Shown here: positions 17,435-25,751 of the stretch, one piece after another
Numbering within the stretch: the first letter of the stretch is position 1
How the letters are laid out: the number at the start of each line of letters is the position of its first letter
DNA from: Thermohalobaculum sp965263335
GTDB lineage: Bacteria; Pseudomonadota; Alphaproteobacteria; Rhodobacterales; Rhodobacteraceae
Reading direction: 5' to 3'
Assembly: GCA_965263335.1 (NCBI GenBank)
Contig: CBDHHE010000001.1
Coordinates: forward strand, 930,001-994,000
DNA length: 64,000 nucleotides
Notes under the pieces: generated by a model
Told to the model about the DNA's origin: nothing
The model's database searches: none
Seen by the model: only the letters and a program-made list of their open reading frames with translations
Made by a program: the position numbers and the translations under genes

Positions 17435-18724
17435 TCAGTCGCCCTTCATGATCTCCGCGGTCTCGGCGATCGCGGTGACCGTCTGGGCGATGTCGTCGTC
17501 GTCATGGGCGAGCGAGATGTAGAACTTGCTGTCGGGTTTCAGAATGCCGCGTTCACGCATCAACTGGTTGAAACGCGAGAGCCGGGCTGCGTCGGCCATG
17601 AAGACACCGCGGTAGTCGTTCACCGGACGCTCCGTGAACACCACATCGAAGAGCACCGGATCGCCGACGACCTGCAGCGGGATCCCCGCCTTGCCGAAAT
17701 TCTCGGAGAGCGCGGTCATGATGGCCTGCCCGTTCTCGCGGATCTTCTCATAGCTGCCGGGCCGGCGCAGGATATCGAGCGTCACGCGCCCGGCGACGGC
17801 GGCGATGGGATTCCCGCTGAGCGTTCCCACCTGATAGGTGAAGAGGTCGGGGCCGACACGCTCCTTGTCGAAGTGCGCCATGATCTCGTCGCTCCCGGCA
17901 ATGGCTGCCAGCGCGAACCCGCCGCCGATCACCTTGCCCATGGTGCAGAGGTCCGGCACCACCCCGTACTTCTCCTGCGCGCCGCCATAGGCGAGGCGAA
18001 AGCCGGTGACCACCTCGTCGAAGATCAGCACGATGTCGTGCTCGGCGGTCAGCGTGCGCAGCCCCTCGAGGAAGCCCGGCGCGGGTGGGATCAGCCGCTG
18101 CAGTGGCTCGACGATCACGGCGGCGATCTCGGGGCCGTGAGCCTCGATCAGCGCGCGCACGGCATCGATGTCGTTGAACGGGGCGACGATGGTGTTGTCC
18201 TGCACCGAGGGGCTGATACCGGCGGAGTCCGGCAACGCTTGGGGCAGGTTCACCAGCCGGCGCGGCGCGAGGCTCATCAGCGCGTGATCCGACATGCCAT
18301 GATAGCCGCCCTCGAACTTCAGGATCTTGTCCCGACCCGTGTGCGCCTTGGCGAGCCGGATGGCATACATGTCGGCCTCGGAGCCGGTCGAAACGTAGCG
18401 CACCTTCTCCGCACAGGCGACGGCCGCACAGATGTCCTCGGCAAGCAGGATGCCCTCGGCATTGTTGGCGAAGAAGGTGAAGCCCTTCGGCAGCTGCGCC
18501 TCGACGGCGGCAAGCACCTCCGGATGGCCATGGCCGACAAGCATCGGGCCCGAGCCCAGCAGGAAGTCGACATATTCATTGCCGCTCTCGTCCCAGACGC
18601 GGCCCGCCTTGCCATGCGAGATCACCACATTGGCCGCGAAGTTCCCGAACCCGCCTGCCGGCAGCACCTCGCGCGCGCGGCTGATCAGGTCCTGTTCCGT
18701 CTCTGAAATCGTGTCGAGAGTCAT
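17435..18724 (-). CDS. Class III PLP-dependent aminotransferase (glutamate-1-semialdehyde mutase-like)
   Basis: A 429-residue fold-type I class III aminotransferase. It shows the STGSEADMYAIRLAKAHTGR cofactor phosphate loop, FEGGYHGMSDHAL, the aspartate in LIFDEVVTGFR, and the PLP lysine in TMGKVIGGG. Overall it most resembles glutamate-1-semialdehyde aminomutase and related omega-aminotransferases. It is set beside catabolic enzymes rather than haem genes, so I read it as a catabolic aminotransferase of unknown amine or amino-acid substrate. It is divergent from the HpaB-type monooxygenase, with a palindromic operator between the two starts. Confidence 0.85.
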   Translation of the reverse strand: MTLDTISETEQDLISRAREVLPAGGFGNFAANVVISHGKAGRVWDESGNEYVDFLLGSGPMLVGHGHPEVLAAVEAQLPKGFTFFANNAEGILLAEDICAAVACAEKVRYVSTGSEADMYAIRLAKAHTGRDKILKFEGGYHGMSDHALMSLAPRRLVNLPQALPDSAGISPSVQDNTIVAPFNDIDAVRALIEAHGPEIAAVIVEPLQRLIPPAPGFLEGLRTLTAEHDIVLIFDEVVTGFRLAYGGAQEKYGVVPDLCTMGKVIGGGFALAAIAGSDEIMAHFDKERVGPDLFTYQVGTLSGNPIAAVAGRVTLDILRRPGSYEKIRENGQAIMTALSENFGKAGIPLQVVGDPVLFDVVFTERPVNDYRGVFMADAARLSRFNQLMRERGILKPDSKFYISLAHDDDDIAQTVTAIAETAEIMKGD

Positions 18725-18831
18725 GCCGGTCTCCGATCCCTGTGTGTGTCGTGCAGCATGCGCCGTCTCACCCTGTCAGGGCAACGGGGAATCGGCGCGT
18801 ATCGTTACATTTGGCCTCTGACTACTCGACA

Positions 18832-18847
18832 TGGTACGATTGTACCA
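18832..18847. promoter_or_regulatory. Palindromic operator between the aminotransferase and monooxygenase genes
   Basis: TGGTAC-GATT-GTACCA is a perfect 6-4-6 inverted repeat about 108 bases upstream of the aminotransferase start and 86 bases upstream of the monooxygenase start. The length and symmetry are those of a GntR- (FadR/FCD-) type dimer site. One repressor could control both divergent genes. No GntR-type gene is present within the window near it. Confidence 0.55.
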
Positions 18848-18932
18848 CACGCATCTGCTACGAATTTACATCCAGGATCAAAGAGGCCAAGATCGTCCCC
18901 AACAACGCACGTTCTGCCGTCAGGGGGCAACT

Positions 18933-20456
18933 ATGATCCGTACCGGAGCCGATTACCGAGAGTCGATCCGCGATGGCCGTGAAGTCTACGTCAACGGCGA
19001 GCGCGTCAAGGACGTGACAACGCATCCGATGTTCCGCCCGCTGGTCGACATCCGGGCACGCATCCACGACATGGCGCACGAAGACGCCCACCGGGATGTC
19101 ATGACGGTGGTGCAGGACGGCGAGATCAATGCCGTCGGCAACGCCCTGCCCTTCACACAGGACGACTGGTGGGCAAAGCGGCGCGCCACGGATGCGGTGA
19201 TGGAGGACGTGGGCGGTGTCGTCACAAGGGTCGGCGACGAGACCGTGGGCGAGATGTGGTCGCTCTACGACGGCTCGGACATGCTGGCGGAGATCGACCC
19301 CCAGTTCGCCGAGAACATCGAGAACCACATCCACAAGGTTCTCAAGGCGGACCCCTTCCATGTCTCGGCCAACACCGATCCGAAGGGTGACCGGTCCAAG
19401 GCGCCACAGGATCAGGATCCCGACATGCTGCTGCATGTCGTGCGCGAGACCGATGCCGGGATCGTCGTGCGCGGCGCCAAGTACGAGACGGCGGCGGCCT
19501 ACGCCAATCAGGCCTTCACCAAGCCCACCATCGCCAACTGGGGCAACGATCAGCTTTCGGATTACGCGGTCGGGTTCATCTGCGATCTTGGCTCGCCGGG
19601 GCTGAAGTACATCTGCCGGACGGGCTTCGCCGGCCGCGCGGACGCACGCGACTATCCGCTCGCCAACCGCTTCGACGAGGTCGACACGCTGGTCATCTTC
19701 GACGACGTGCTGATCCCGTGGGAGAACGTGCTCTTCTATCGCCACACCAAGGCGGCGACCTTCATCCGGGCGACCCTGCACCGGTATTCGGCCTTCGCCT
19801 TCGTGCAGCGCACGCTGAAGCAGGCCGACATGATGATCGGGGCGGCGCTGTTCAACGCGCGCCAGACCGGGCTCGAGAAGAACCCCGCCGTTCAGGAGAA
19901 GCTCTCGACGCTCGCGGTCTGGCGCGAGGGCATCAATGCGCACCTCACCGCCGCGATCGCACTGGCCGAGCGCTCGCCCGCCGGACTGCTGATGCCGAAC
20001 CAGTCGCTGCTCTACACGGGCCGTGTGCACGCGATTTCGAACCTCAACACGATGATGCACATCGCCCGCGAGCTCTGCGGCGGACAAATCTGCGTCACGC
20101 CGGACGCCGCCGCCTTCGAGGCTGAGGACACCAAGCCCTGGCTCGAAAAGTACTACACCGTCAACGAAGGCTGGATGGCCGAGGACCGGCGCCGACTGCT
20201 GGCTTACGCCCGCGATCTGCTGAACTCGGACTATGCCGGCCACCGGCTGACGTTTCAGCTTTTCGCCCAGTCGCCGCCGTTTGCGCATCTGGCCGCAGTC
20301 TACCGCAACTTCGACTGGGACGGTCCTTTGGACTTCGTGCAGAAATCGGCCGATCTGAGCCAGCGGGTCAAGGCGCCGGGTGAGCGGTCGCCAGGTGACA
20401 GTGCCGTGACCCAGTACTTCGATGCCAAGTCCGTGACGAAGCAGGCGGCGGAGTAG
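18933..20456 (+). CDS. 4-hydroxyphenylacetate 3-monooxygenase-type flavin-dependent oxygenase (HpaB family)
   Basis: A 507-residue protein of the HpaB/PvcC family, two-component FADH2-dependent hydroxylases with an acyl-CoA dehydrogenase-like fold. Typical are the opening MIRTGADYRESIRDGREVYV, the central VVRGAKYETAAAYANQAF region, FDDVLIPWENV, and the C-terminal FVQRTLKQADMMIG and ARELCGGQICVTPDA helices. The family hydroxylates phenols using reduced flavin supplied by a separate reductase, and no reductase gene is adjacent. The start at 18933 follows AGGGGG. It is divergent from an aminotransferase, which suggests an aromatic amine or amino-acid pathway. Confidence 0.88.
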   Translation: MIRTGADYRESIRDGREVYVNGERVKDVTTHPMFRPLVDIRARIHDMAHEDAHRDVMTVVQDGEINAVGNALPFTQDDWWAKRRATDAVMEDVGGVVTRVGDETVGEMWSLYDGSDMLAEIDPQFAENIENHIHKVLKADPFHVSANTDPKGDRSKAPQDQDPDMLLHVVRETDAGIVVRGAKYETAAAYANQAFTKPTIANWGNDQLSDYAVGFICDLGSPGLKYICRTGFAGRADARDYPLANRFDEVDTLVIFDDVLIPWENVLFYRHTKAATFIRATLHRYSAFAFVQRTLKQADMMIGAALFNARQTGLEKNPAVQEKLSTLAVWREGINAHLTAAIALAERSPAGLLMPNQSLLYTGRVHAISNLNTMMHIARELCGGQICVTPDAAAFEAEDTKPWLEKYYTVNEGWMAEDRRRLLAYARDLLNSDYAGHRLTFQLFAQSPPFAHLAAVYRNFDWDGPLDFVQKSADLSQRVKAPGERSPGDSAVTQYFDAKSVTKQAAE

Positions 20457-20491
20457 CGCCGACGGCGTGAACCGTGCGGCCAGCCCCGCCC

Positions 20492-21472
20492 TCAGGCGAT
20501 CGCGCTCGGATCCAGTCGCCCTTCTGACACGAGCTGGGTGAAGGCGCGGTGGGTGGCAGCAATCCCATCCGGCACGGCGATGGACGGATATGCGCCGACA
20601 TGCGCGCGCAGAGGGCCATCGTCGAGATCCGCCGGGAACGGAAACGGTGACCCGGTGGAGCTGATCTGCGCCCCGGGTGCCAGCGCACGAAGCGCGTCGA
20701 GCCCGTTCTCGACGGTCTCGCAGGTTCCGTTCAGATCGAACACCGGTGCACCATCCTGATCGGCCGAGACACAGGCGATCATCGCCGCCGCCGCCTCGCC
20801 CGCGTAGAGCCAGCTGACATGTCCGCTGAACGGCACTTCATACGCCACGCCCTCAACGGCCGCGTGGATTGCCACCGTGCACTTCGAGCTCATGCCCTGG
20901 TCGCGGGCCACGCCATAGACCACGTTCGGCCGGATGCCGATGGACGGCACCTGCCAGTCCTGCCAGTAGACCGCCGCCGTCCACTCGTTCGCCTTCTTGT
21001 AGACGCCGTAGAGCGTCGCCAGATACGCGCCGCCCGGCGGCATTCCGTAGGCCGCGACGGAAGACGTGTAGACCGTTCGCCTGATCCCGGCTGTCCGCGC
21101 CGCCTGCAGCACATTGACGGTGCCCTCGACGTTCACGCGGGCGCCGGCGGCGGGATTGGCCTTGCAGAACGGCACCTGGAGCCCTGCCATATGGACAATG
21201 GCACGCACGCCATGCTTGGCGACCGCCGTCTCGAGACCCGCGCCGTCCGCGATGTCACCCGTCTCCCATGTCAGCGACGCGGCCCTCTCCTCGCCCAGCA
21301 AAAGCGCCGGTCGGCGCCGGTCATCGGTGAGGTCCATGGCCACGACCGGCACGCCGGAGCGCGACAGGATGGCGACTGTCCAGGCACCGATGCAGCCACC
21401 GGCACCTGTGACCAGGACGGGACCGTCGAACAGGCCGGGATCGACAAGAAAGGGATCGGTGAGAAAGTCCAT
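20492..21472 (-). CDS. NAD-dependent epimerase/dehydratase (extended SDR)
   Basis: A 326-residue extended short-chain dehydrogenase. The Rossmann glycine motif is VTGAGGCIGAW, the acidic cofactor residue follows in VVAMDLTDD, then VHMAGLQVP, and the active site pair lies in TSSVAAYG and YGVYKKANEW (Tyr-x-x-x-Lys). Extended SDRs act on nucleotide sugars or hydroxy-ketones, and the substrate here is unknown. I start at the ATG at 21470-21472, which has GGAG upstream and leaves a short N-terminal arm. It is divergent from the GST gene with a shared inverted-repeat control region. Confidence 0.82.
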   Translation of the reverse strand: MDFLTDPFLVDPGLFDGPVLVTGAGGCIGAWTVAILSRSGVPVVAMDLTDDRRRPALLLGEERAASLTWETGDIADGAGLETAVAKHGVRAIVHMAGLQVPFCKANPAAGARVNVEGTVNVLQAARTAGIRRTVYTSSVAAYGMPPGGAYLATLYGVYKKANEWTAAVYWQDWQVPSIGIRPNVVYGVARDQGMSSKCTVAIHAAVEGVAYEVPFSGHVSWLYAGEAAAAMIACVSADQDGAPVFDLNGTCETVENGLDALRALAPGAQISSTGSPFPFPADLDDGPLRAHVGAYPSIAVPDGIAATHRAFTQLVSEGRLDPSAIA

Positions 21473-21566
21473 GGCGAGGCTCCAGTGCACTTCGGAACAG
21501 TCCGGCATGCTTATCGCCGAACCGGGCCGATCGCCAAGCGCTCTGCGGATTGTCAGATACTGAACA

Positions 21567-21616
21567 AAAAGGTTTACTATCGCACAGCCGCATTCTATAA
21601 ACCTTTTGGTTAACTA
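21567..21616. promoter_or_regulatory. Inverted and direct repeats in the SDR/GST divergent promoter
   Basis: AAAAGGTTTA (21567-21576) and TAAACCTTTT (21598-21607) are a perfect 10-base inverted repeat with a 21-base spacer. GGTTTACTA (21571-21579) and GGTTAACTA (21608-21616) form a near-perfect direct repeat with a 37-base period. The repeats sit just before the GST Shine-Dalgarno. The arrangement looks like a two-site operator for a HxlR/MarR-type regulator, which is not encoded nearby. Confidence 0.5.
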
Positions 21617-21637
21617 ATGGGCTGAGGAGGAGCTGCA

Positions 21638-22264
21638 ATGAAACTCTACGACGCAATGACCCCGAACAATCTGCGTGTGAACGTGTTCCTGGCCGAGAAA
21701 GGCGAGGATCTGCCGCGTGAGAAGGTGGCGATCGCGGAGGGCGCGACACATACGCCCGCATTCTACAAGATCAACTCCCGCGGTGAGTTGCCGGTGCTGC
21801 AACTGGACGATGGCAGCCACCTGACGGAGACGGTTGCAATCTGCCGCTATCTCGAAAGCCGCTATCCGGAGCCCAACCTGATGGGCAGAACCCCGCTCGA
21901 ACAAGCCAAGATCGAGATGTGGAACCGCCGGGTCGAACTGCATCTTTTCGATGCCGTCGGCAGCTATGGCCGCCACACCATCCCGTTCTTTGCCGACAAA
22001 GTCGAGCAAATGCCGGCCTTTGCCGAGTCGCAGAAACGGCGCTTGATGAAGGTCTGGGCGTGGCTGGACGGCGAGTTGTCGGATGGGCGCTCGTTTGTGG
22101 CCGGCGATCAGTTCTCGATCGCCGACATCACCGCGATGGCCGCACTCTTCGTCTGCGATCTCTGCCAGATCGAGCTCCCTGCCGCCCAACTGCATGCAAA
22201 GCGCTGGGAACAGAAACTGCGGACACGGGCAAGCTTCGCCGGGCAATTCGCAGAAGCCGCCTGA
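21638..22264 (+). CDS. Glutathione S-transferase family protein
   Basis: A 208-residue GST with the thioredoxin-like N-terminal domain (MKLYDAMTPNNLRVNVFLAEKG; cis-proline strand ELPVLQLDDG; LTETVAICRYLESRYP glutathione-binding loop) and an all-helical C-terminal domain (FVAGDQFSIADITAMAALF is the family N-capping box). A serine in place of the usual early tyrosine is not obvious, so the chemistry is uncertain. Many such GSTs take part in aromatic or haloaromatic degradation, which fits the neighbours. GAGGAG upstream supports the start. Confidence 0.92.
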   Translation: MKLYDAMTPNNLRVNVFLAEKGEDLPREKVAIAEGATHTPAFYKINSRGELPVLQLDDGSHLTETVAICRYLESRYPEPNLMGRTPLEQAKIEMWNRRVELHLFDAVGSYGRHTIPFFADKVEQMPAFAESQKRRLMKVWAWLDGELSDGRSFVAGDQFSIADITAMAALFVCDLCQIELPAAQLHAKRWEQKLRTRASFAGQFAEAA

Positions 22265-22399
22265 CCTGCCCCGCCGGGCCGCCGCTCGGGGGGTCCGGCA
22301 CCTCATCACCCCCGGAACCGCGTCGCAGTCGATGTGACGAGCGGCCTGCGACGGAGAGTGTGGTAGACTGGCCCCGGCGCGGACGCCTCGGAGGGGCAC

Positions 22400-23530
22400 A
22401 TGGACGTTCGGCGGCTCGGCACGCGTTGGCTCGGCATCGGCCTTCTCATGGCGGGCGCACTTGCTCTGACAGGTTGCGCCGAACCTCCGACGTGGGACAC
22501 CTACGCCCCCGGCCAGCAAGACCGCTATCCAGGCGTCCACTGGGCCAAGGCACCCAGCCCGGAAGCCGTCGGCTGGTCGTCCGAGCGCCTTCAGCAAGCC
22601 CGAAACTACACCGCCGAGCTCGGCACCACCGCGGTGATGATCGTCCAGAACGGCGTCGTCGTGGATGCTTGGGGCAGTGTCACCCGGAAGACGAACCTGC
22701 ATTCCGGCCGGAAGAGCCTGCTGAGTGGACTGATCGGAATCGCCGTCGACCGCGGACAGATCGATCTCTCGGCAACCATGGGCGAGCTTGGCATCGATGA
22801 CACCGCGCCGTCCCTGACCGATCAGGAGAAGACGGCGACCGTCAGGGACCTGATCCGCGCGCGCTCGGGCATCTACCATGCAGCGCTCTATGAGACGCGC
22901 CGCATGACCGAGTCGAAACCAGCGCGTGGCAGCTACCCGCCCGGTAGCGCCTGGCACTACAACAACTGGGATTTCAACGCGCTGGGCACGATCTACGAGA
23001 CGGCAACCGGGCGGTCGATCTTCGAGGCCTTCAAGGCCGAGATCGCGGACCCTTTGCAGATGGAAGACTATGAGGTCGGCGACGGCGAGTACGTGACCGG
23101 GTCGACATCGGTTCACCCGGCCTATCCGTTCCGGATGTCCGCGCGTGACTTCGCCCGTTTCGGGCTGCTGTTCCTGCGGAACGGGCGCTGGGCTGACCGA
23201 CAGATCATATCTGCCGATTGGGTGCGCGAGAGCACACGGCAACACTCACGGACGGATGCGCAAAGCGGCTACGGCTACATGTGGTGGACCGGCTATGAGC
23301 AGGGGCTATTCCCGCACATCCGGATACGGGAGCCCGCATACTATGCCTCGGGCTGGGGCGGACAGCTAGCGATTGTGCTGCCCTATCTGGATCTGGTGAT
23401 CGTCCACAGGGTGAACACCGACTGGAACAAGACCAACCACCCCTCCGGTCAGGACATCGGGAAGCTCCTGTGGCTCGTTCTGGCCGCCGCAGGCGTCACG
23501 GATCACGGGCCAGAGCCGGATTTCGACTAG
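22400..23530 (+). CDS. Lipoprotein serine hydrolase, beta-lactamase/6-aminohexanoate-dimer hydrolase-like
   Basis: A 376-residue protein with a lipoprotein signal peptide ending in the lipobox LTGC, so it should be anchored in the outer or inner membrane facing the periplasm. The catalytic S-x-x-K is SGRK near residue 100, Y-x-N is YNN in the HYNNWDFN segment, and a late GWGGQ takes the KTG position. The family (COG1680) includes 6-aminohexanoate-dimer hydrolase and esterases. GGAGGGG lies ahead of the ATG at 22400. The gene precedes the Rieske oxygenase on the same strand by 76 bases. Confidence 0.85.
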   Translation: MDVRRLGTRWLGIGLLMAGALALTGCAEPPTWDTYAPGQQDRYPGVHWAKAPSPEAVGWSSERLQQARNYTAELGTTAVMIVQNGVVVDAWGSVTRKTNLHSGRKSLLSGLIGIAVDRGQIDLSATMGELGIDDTAPSLTDQEKTATVRDLIRARSGIYHAALYETRRMTESKPARGSYPPGSAWHYNNWDFNALGTIYETATGRSIFEAFKAEIADPLQMEDYEVGDGEYVTGSTSVHPAYPFRMSARDFARFGLLFLRNGRWADRQIISADWVRESTRQHSRTDAQSGYGYMWWTGYEQGLFPHIRIREPAYYASGWGGQLAIVLPYLDLVIVHRVNTDWNKTNHPSGQDIGKLLWLVLAAAGVTDHGPEPDFD

Positions 23531-23606
23531 GCTGCGGCAGCGGCGGGCTTGACCATTGCGGCGTCCCGGAGGAACCTCACCACCAAGCGCAGCGTGAGAG
23601 AACGAG

Positions 23607-24737
23607 ATGAACGTCTTCAATCAAGTGGACCCTGTGGCCGAGCTGAAGAGCATGGTGTCGACGCCTTTCGAGCGCGCACTGGCGATCCCGAAATCGGCCT
23701 ACACCTCGCAGGTGTTTCTCGACGCCGAGATCGAGCATGTCTTCCGGCGCGAGTGGATCTGCGTCGGGCGCACCGATCAGCTCGCGAACCCCGGCGACTA
23801 TCTGACATACGAGCTTGCCGGCGAGCCCGTCCTGGTGGTGCGCGATGCCCAGGGCGGGCTGCGCGCCATGTCGAATGTTTGCCTGCACCGGATGTCGACC
23901 CTCCTCGAAGGCGCGGGCAACGCAACGACCATTTCGTGCCCCTATCACGGCTGGACCTACTCGCTGGATGGCAGCTTGCGGGGCGCACCGGGAATGGCGC
24001 TCAATGAAGACTTCCGGAAGGGCGAGTACTGCCTGCCCGCCATCCGCTGCGAGGACTGGCTCGGCTGGATCATGATCTCGCTGAACCCGGACGCCGCGCA
24101 CCCGAACGAGCACTATGCCGAGGTTGCCGAGAGGATCGGTGACTTCGACATGACCGCCTACACCAACCTCTTTCACGAGACCCATGTCTGGAACACCAAC
24201 TGGAAGGTGCTGGCCGAGAACTTCATGGAAAGCTATCACCTGCCGGTCTGCCATGCGGGCACCGTGGGTGGTGTCTCGAAGCTCGAGGAAATGGACTGCC
24301 CGCCCGGGCTGTCGACCTTCAACTACCACTACATCCTGAAGGACGCCTCCTTCAAACTGGCGGTCGCCCATCCGGACAACACCCGCCTCACCGGCGACTG
24401 GCGGCGCACGACGATCCTGCTTGCGATTTACCCGTGCCTGCTGATCACGCTGACGCCGGGATACTTCTGGTACCTCTCGCTGCACCCGAGGGGGGTCGAT
24501 CACGTCCACATCACCTATGGCGGCGGCATGTCGCCGGACTTCATGAACGATCCCGAGGCGGAGGAGATGTTCCAGCAGGCGAAGGTTCTGCTCGACAACG
24601 TGCAGCTCGAGGACCGCGGGTGTACCGAGGCGGTCTATCGCGGCCTCTGCGCGGACCTCGCGCGGCCGGGCCATCTCAGCCACCTCGAACGCCCGATCTA
24701 CGATTTCGCCACATATCTCGCGAACCGGCTTGGATGA
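23607..24737 (+). CDS. Rieske [2Fe-2S] aromatic ring-hydroxylating oxygenase, alpha subunit
   Basis: A 376-residue oxygenase component. The Rieske cluster motif is Cys-x-His (CLHR) followed 18 residues later by Cys-x-x-His (CPYHGW). The mononuclear iron site is in NFMESYHLPVCH, with two histidines and the bridging acidic residue region, and the fold continues through a RHO alpha C-terminal domain. Such enzymes open or demethylate aromatic and N-methyl substrates using electrons from a ferredoxin reductase, which is not adjacent. The substrate is unknown. The stop overlaps the RidA start (ATGA), so the two are translationally coupled. Confidence 0.92.
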   Translation: MNVFNQVDPVAELKSMVSTPFERALAIPKSAYTSQVFLDAEIEHVFRREWICVGRTDQLANPGDYLTYELAGEPVLVVRDAQGGLRAMSNVCLHRMSTLLEGAGNATTISCPYHGWTYSLDGSLRGAPGMALNEDFRKGEYCLPAIRCEDWLGWIMISLNPDAAHPNEHYAEVAERIGDFDMTAYTNLFHETHVWNTNWKVLAENFMESYHLPVCHAGTVGGVSKLEEMDCPPGLSTFNYHYILKDASFKLAVAHPDNTRLTGDWRRTTILLAIYPCLLITLTPGYFWYLSLHPRGVDHVHITYGGGMSPDFMNDPEAEEMFQQAKVLLDNVQLEDRGCTEAVYRGLCADLARPGHLSHLERPIYDFATYLANRLG

Positions 24738-25195
24738 CGGTCGAGACGCCTGCCTTCTCAGGAGCCCCTGATCCCGCCATGACCCACACCCGCCTGCGCC
24801 CGTTCAACACGGGCGACACCTATCCCGAGCAGAATCTCGACAATGACCTCGCCCAGGCGGTCATCGCGCGGGGCCGTGTGGTTTTCCTGCGCGGACAATG
24901 CCCGCAAGAGCTCGATGGCGGCGCCAACACCGGCGTCGGAGATCCGACCGCCCAGGCGCACAAGGTGATGCAGAACATCCGCCAGCTGATCGGGGAAGCC
25001 GGCGGCGAGATGGCGCATCTGACCAAGCTGGTGGTCTATCTCACCGACATTCGCCATCGCGAGCCCGTCTATCGCGTGATGGGAGAGTACATCCGCGGGG
25101 TCCATCCTGTCTGCACGGGTCTGGTGGTGGTGGCGCTCGCCCGCCCGGAATGGCTGGTCGAGATCGACGCCACGGCCGTGATCCCCGACGACTGA
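24734..25195 (+). CDS. RidA/YjgF family enamine/imine deaminase
   Basis: A 153-residue RidA-fold protein. The ATG at 24734 overlaps the stop of the Rieske oxygenase in an ATGA, and a Shine-Dalgarno inside the upstream gene is likely. Family traits are VVFLRGQCPQ, ALARPEWLVEIDATAVIPDD at the C-terminus, with the conserved arginine and glutamate of the active site. RidA proteins hydrolyse reactive imines. Coupling to a Rieske oxygenase suggests it clears an imine or enamine released when the oxygenase attacks a nitrogen-containing substrate. This is an inference. Confidence 0.88.
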   Translation: MTVETPAFSGAPDPAMTHTRLRPFNTGDTYPEQNLDNDLAQAVIARGRVVFLRGQCPQELDGGANTGVGDPTAQAHKVMQNIRQLIGEAGGEMAHLTKLVVYLTDIRHREPVYRVMGEYIRGVHPVCTGLVVVALARPEWLVEIDATAVIPDD

Positions 25196-25218
25196 CCCCG
25201 GTCACCCGCAAACGATCG

Positions 25219-25659
25219 TCAGATCAACCCGCGCGCAAGCGCCAGACAGACCATCTCGCGATCACCGTCCACATCAAGCGCGTGCGCGGCATCCTCAGGC
25301 GACATCCAGTGGACGAAATGATCTTCTTCGGTGGGCGGCCCGAGCGCGTAGATCGCACGCGCCATGAAGATCAACTGCGCCTTTCGCGCCCAGTAGCCAT
25401 AGTCAGGCATGAAGACGAACCGTTGAAATCCACCCACCCGGCGAGGCTCGGCGATCCGCCAGCCGGTCTCCTCGCGCACCTCGCGGTGCAGCGCCTGCAG
25501 CGGACTTTCGCCCGGATCGATTCCACCTCCCGGGAGCTGCAGCTCGCCGCCCTGCTCGACCAGCAGCAGATTGCCTTGCGCACCCCGGATGATGGCATAA
25601 GCACCGATGCGGTCACGATAGGGTCTGCCGGGAAGGAAGGGCTCACCGATGCGTTTCAT
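25219..25659 (-). CDS. Nudix hydrolase
   Basis: A 146-residue Nudix protein. The Nudix box spans GGGIDPGESPLQALHREVREETGW, which matches G-x5-E-x7-R-E-U-x-E-E-x-G-U with the metal-binding glutamates in place; I quote it here only as its ends GGGID and REVREETG. The preceding strand (GAYAIIRGAQGNLLLVEQ) is also standard. It hydrolyses a nucleoside diphosphate linked to another moiety, and the substrate is unknown. The ATG at 25657-25659 is used because longer starts lack Shine-Dalgarno and homology. It converges with the RidA gene and is divergent from hslO. Confidence 0.88.
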   Translation of the reverse strand: MKRIGEPFLPGRPYRDRIGAYAIIRGAQGNLLLVEQGGELQLPGGGIDPGESPLQALHREVREETGWRIAEPRRVGGFQRFVFMPDYGYWARKAQLIFMARAIYALGPPTEEDHFVHWMSPEDAAHALDVDGDREMVCLALARGLI

Positions 25660-25751
25660 GCGCCGTGTTCTGCCATGGCGGGTGCCTCCGCGAAACAGCG
25701 AATTGCGTCCCCGAAGCGCAGCGACTATGTGGACCCGGAAAGCGAGGTGAC

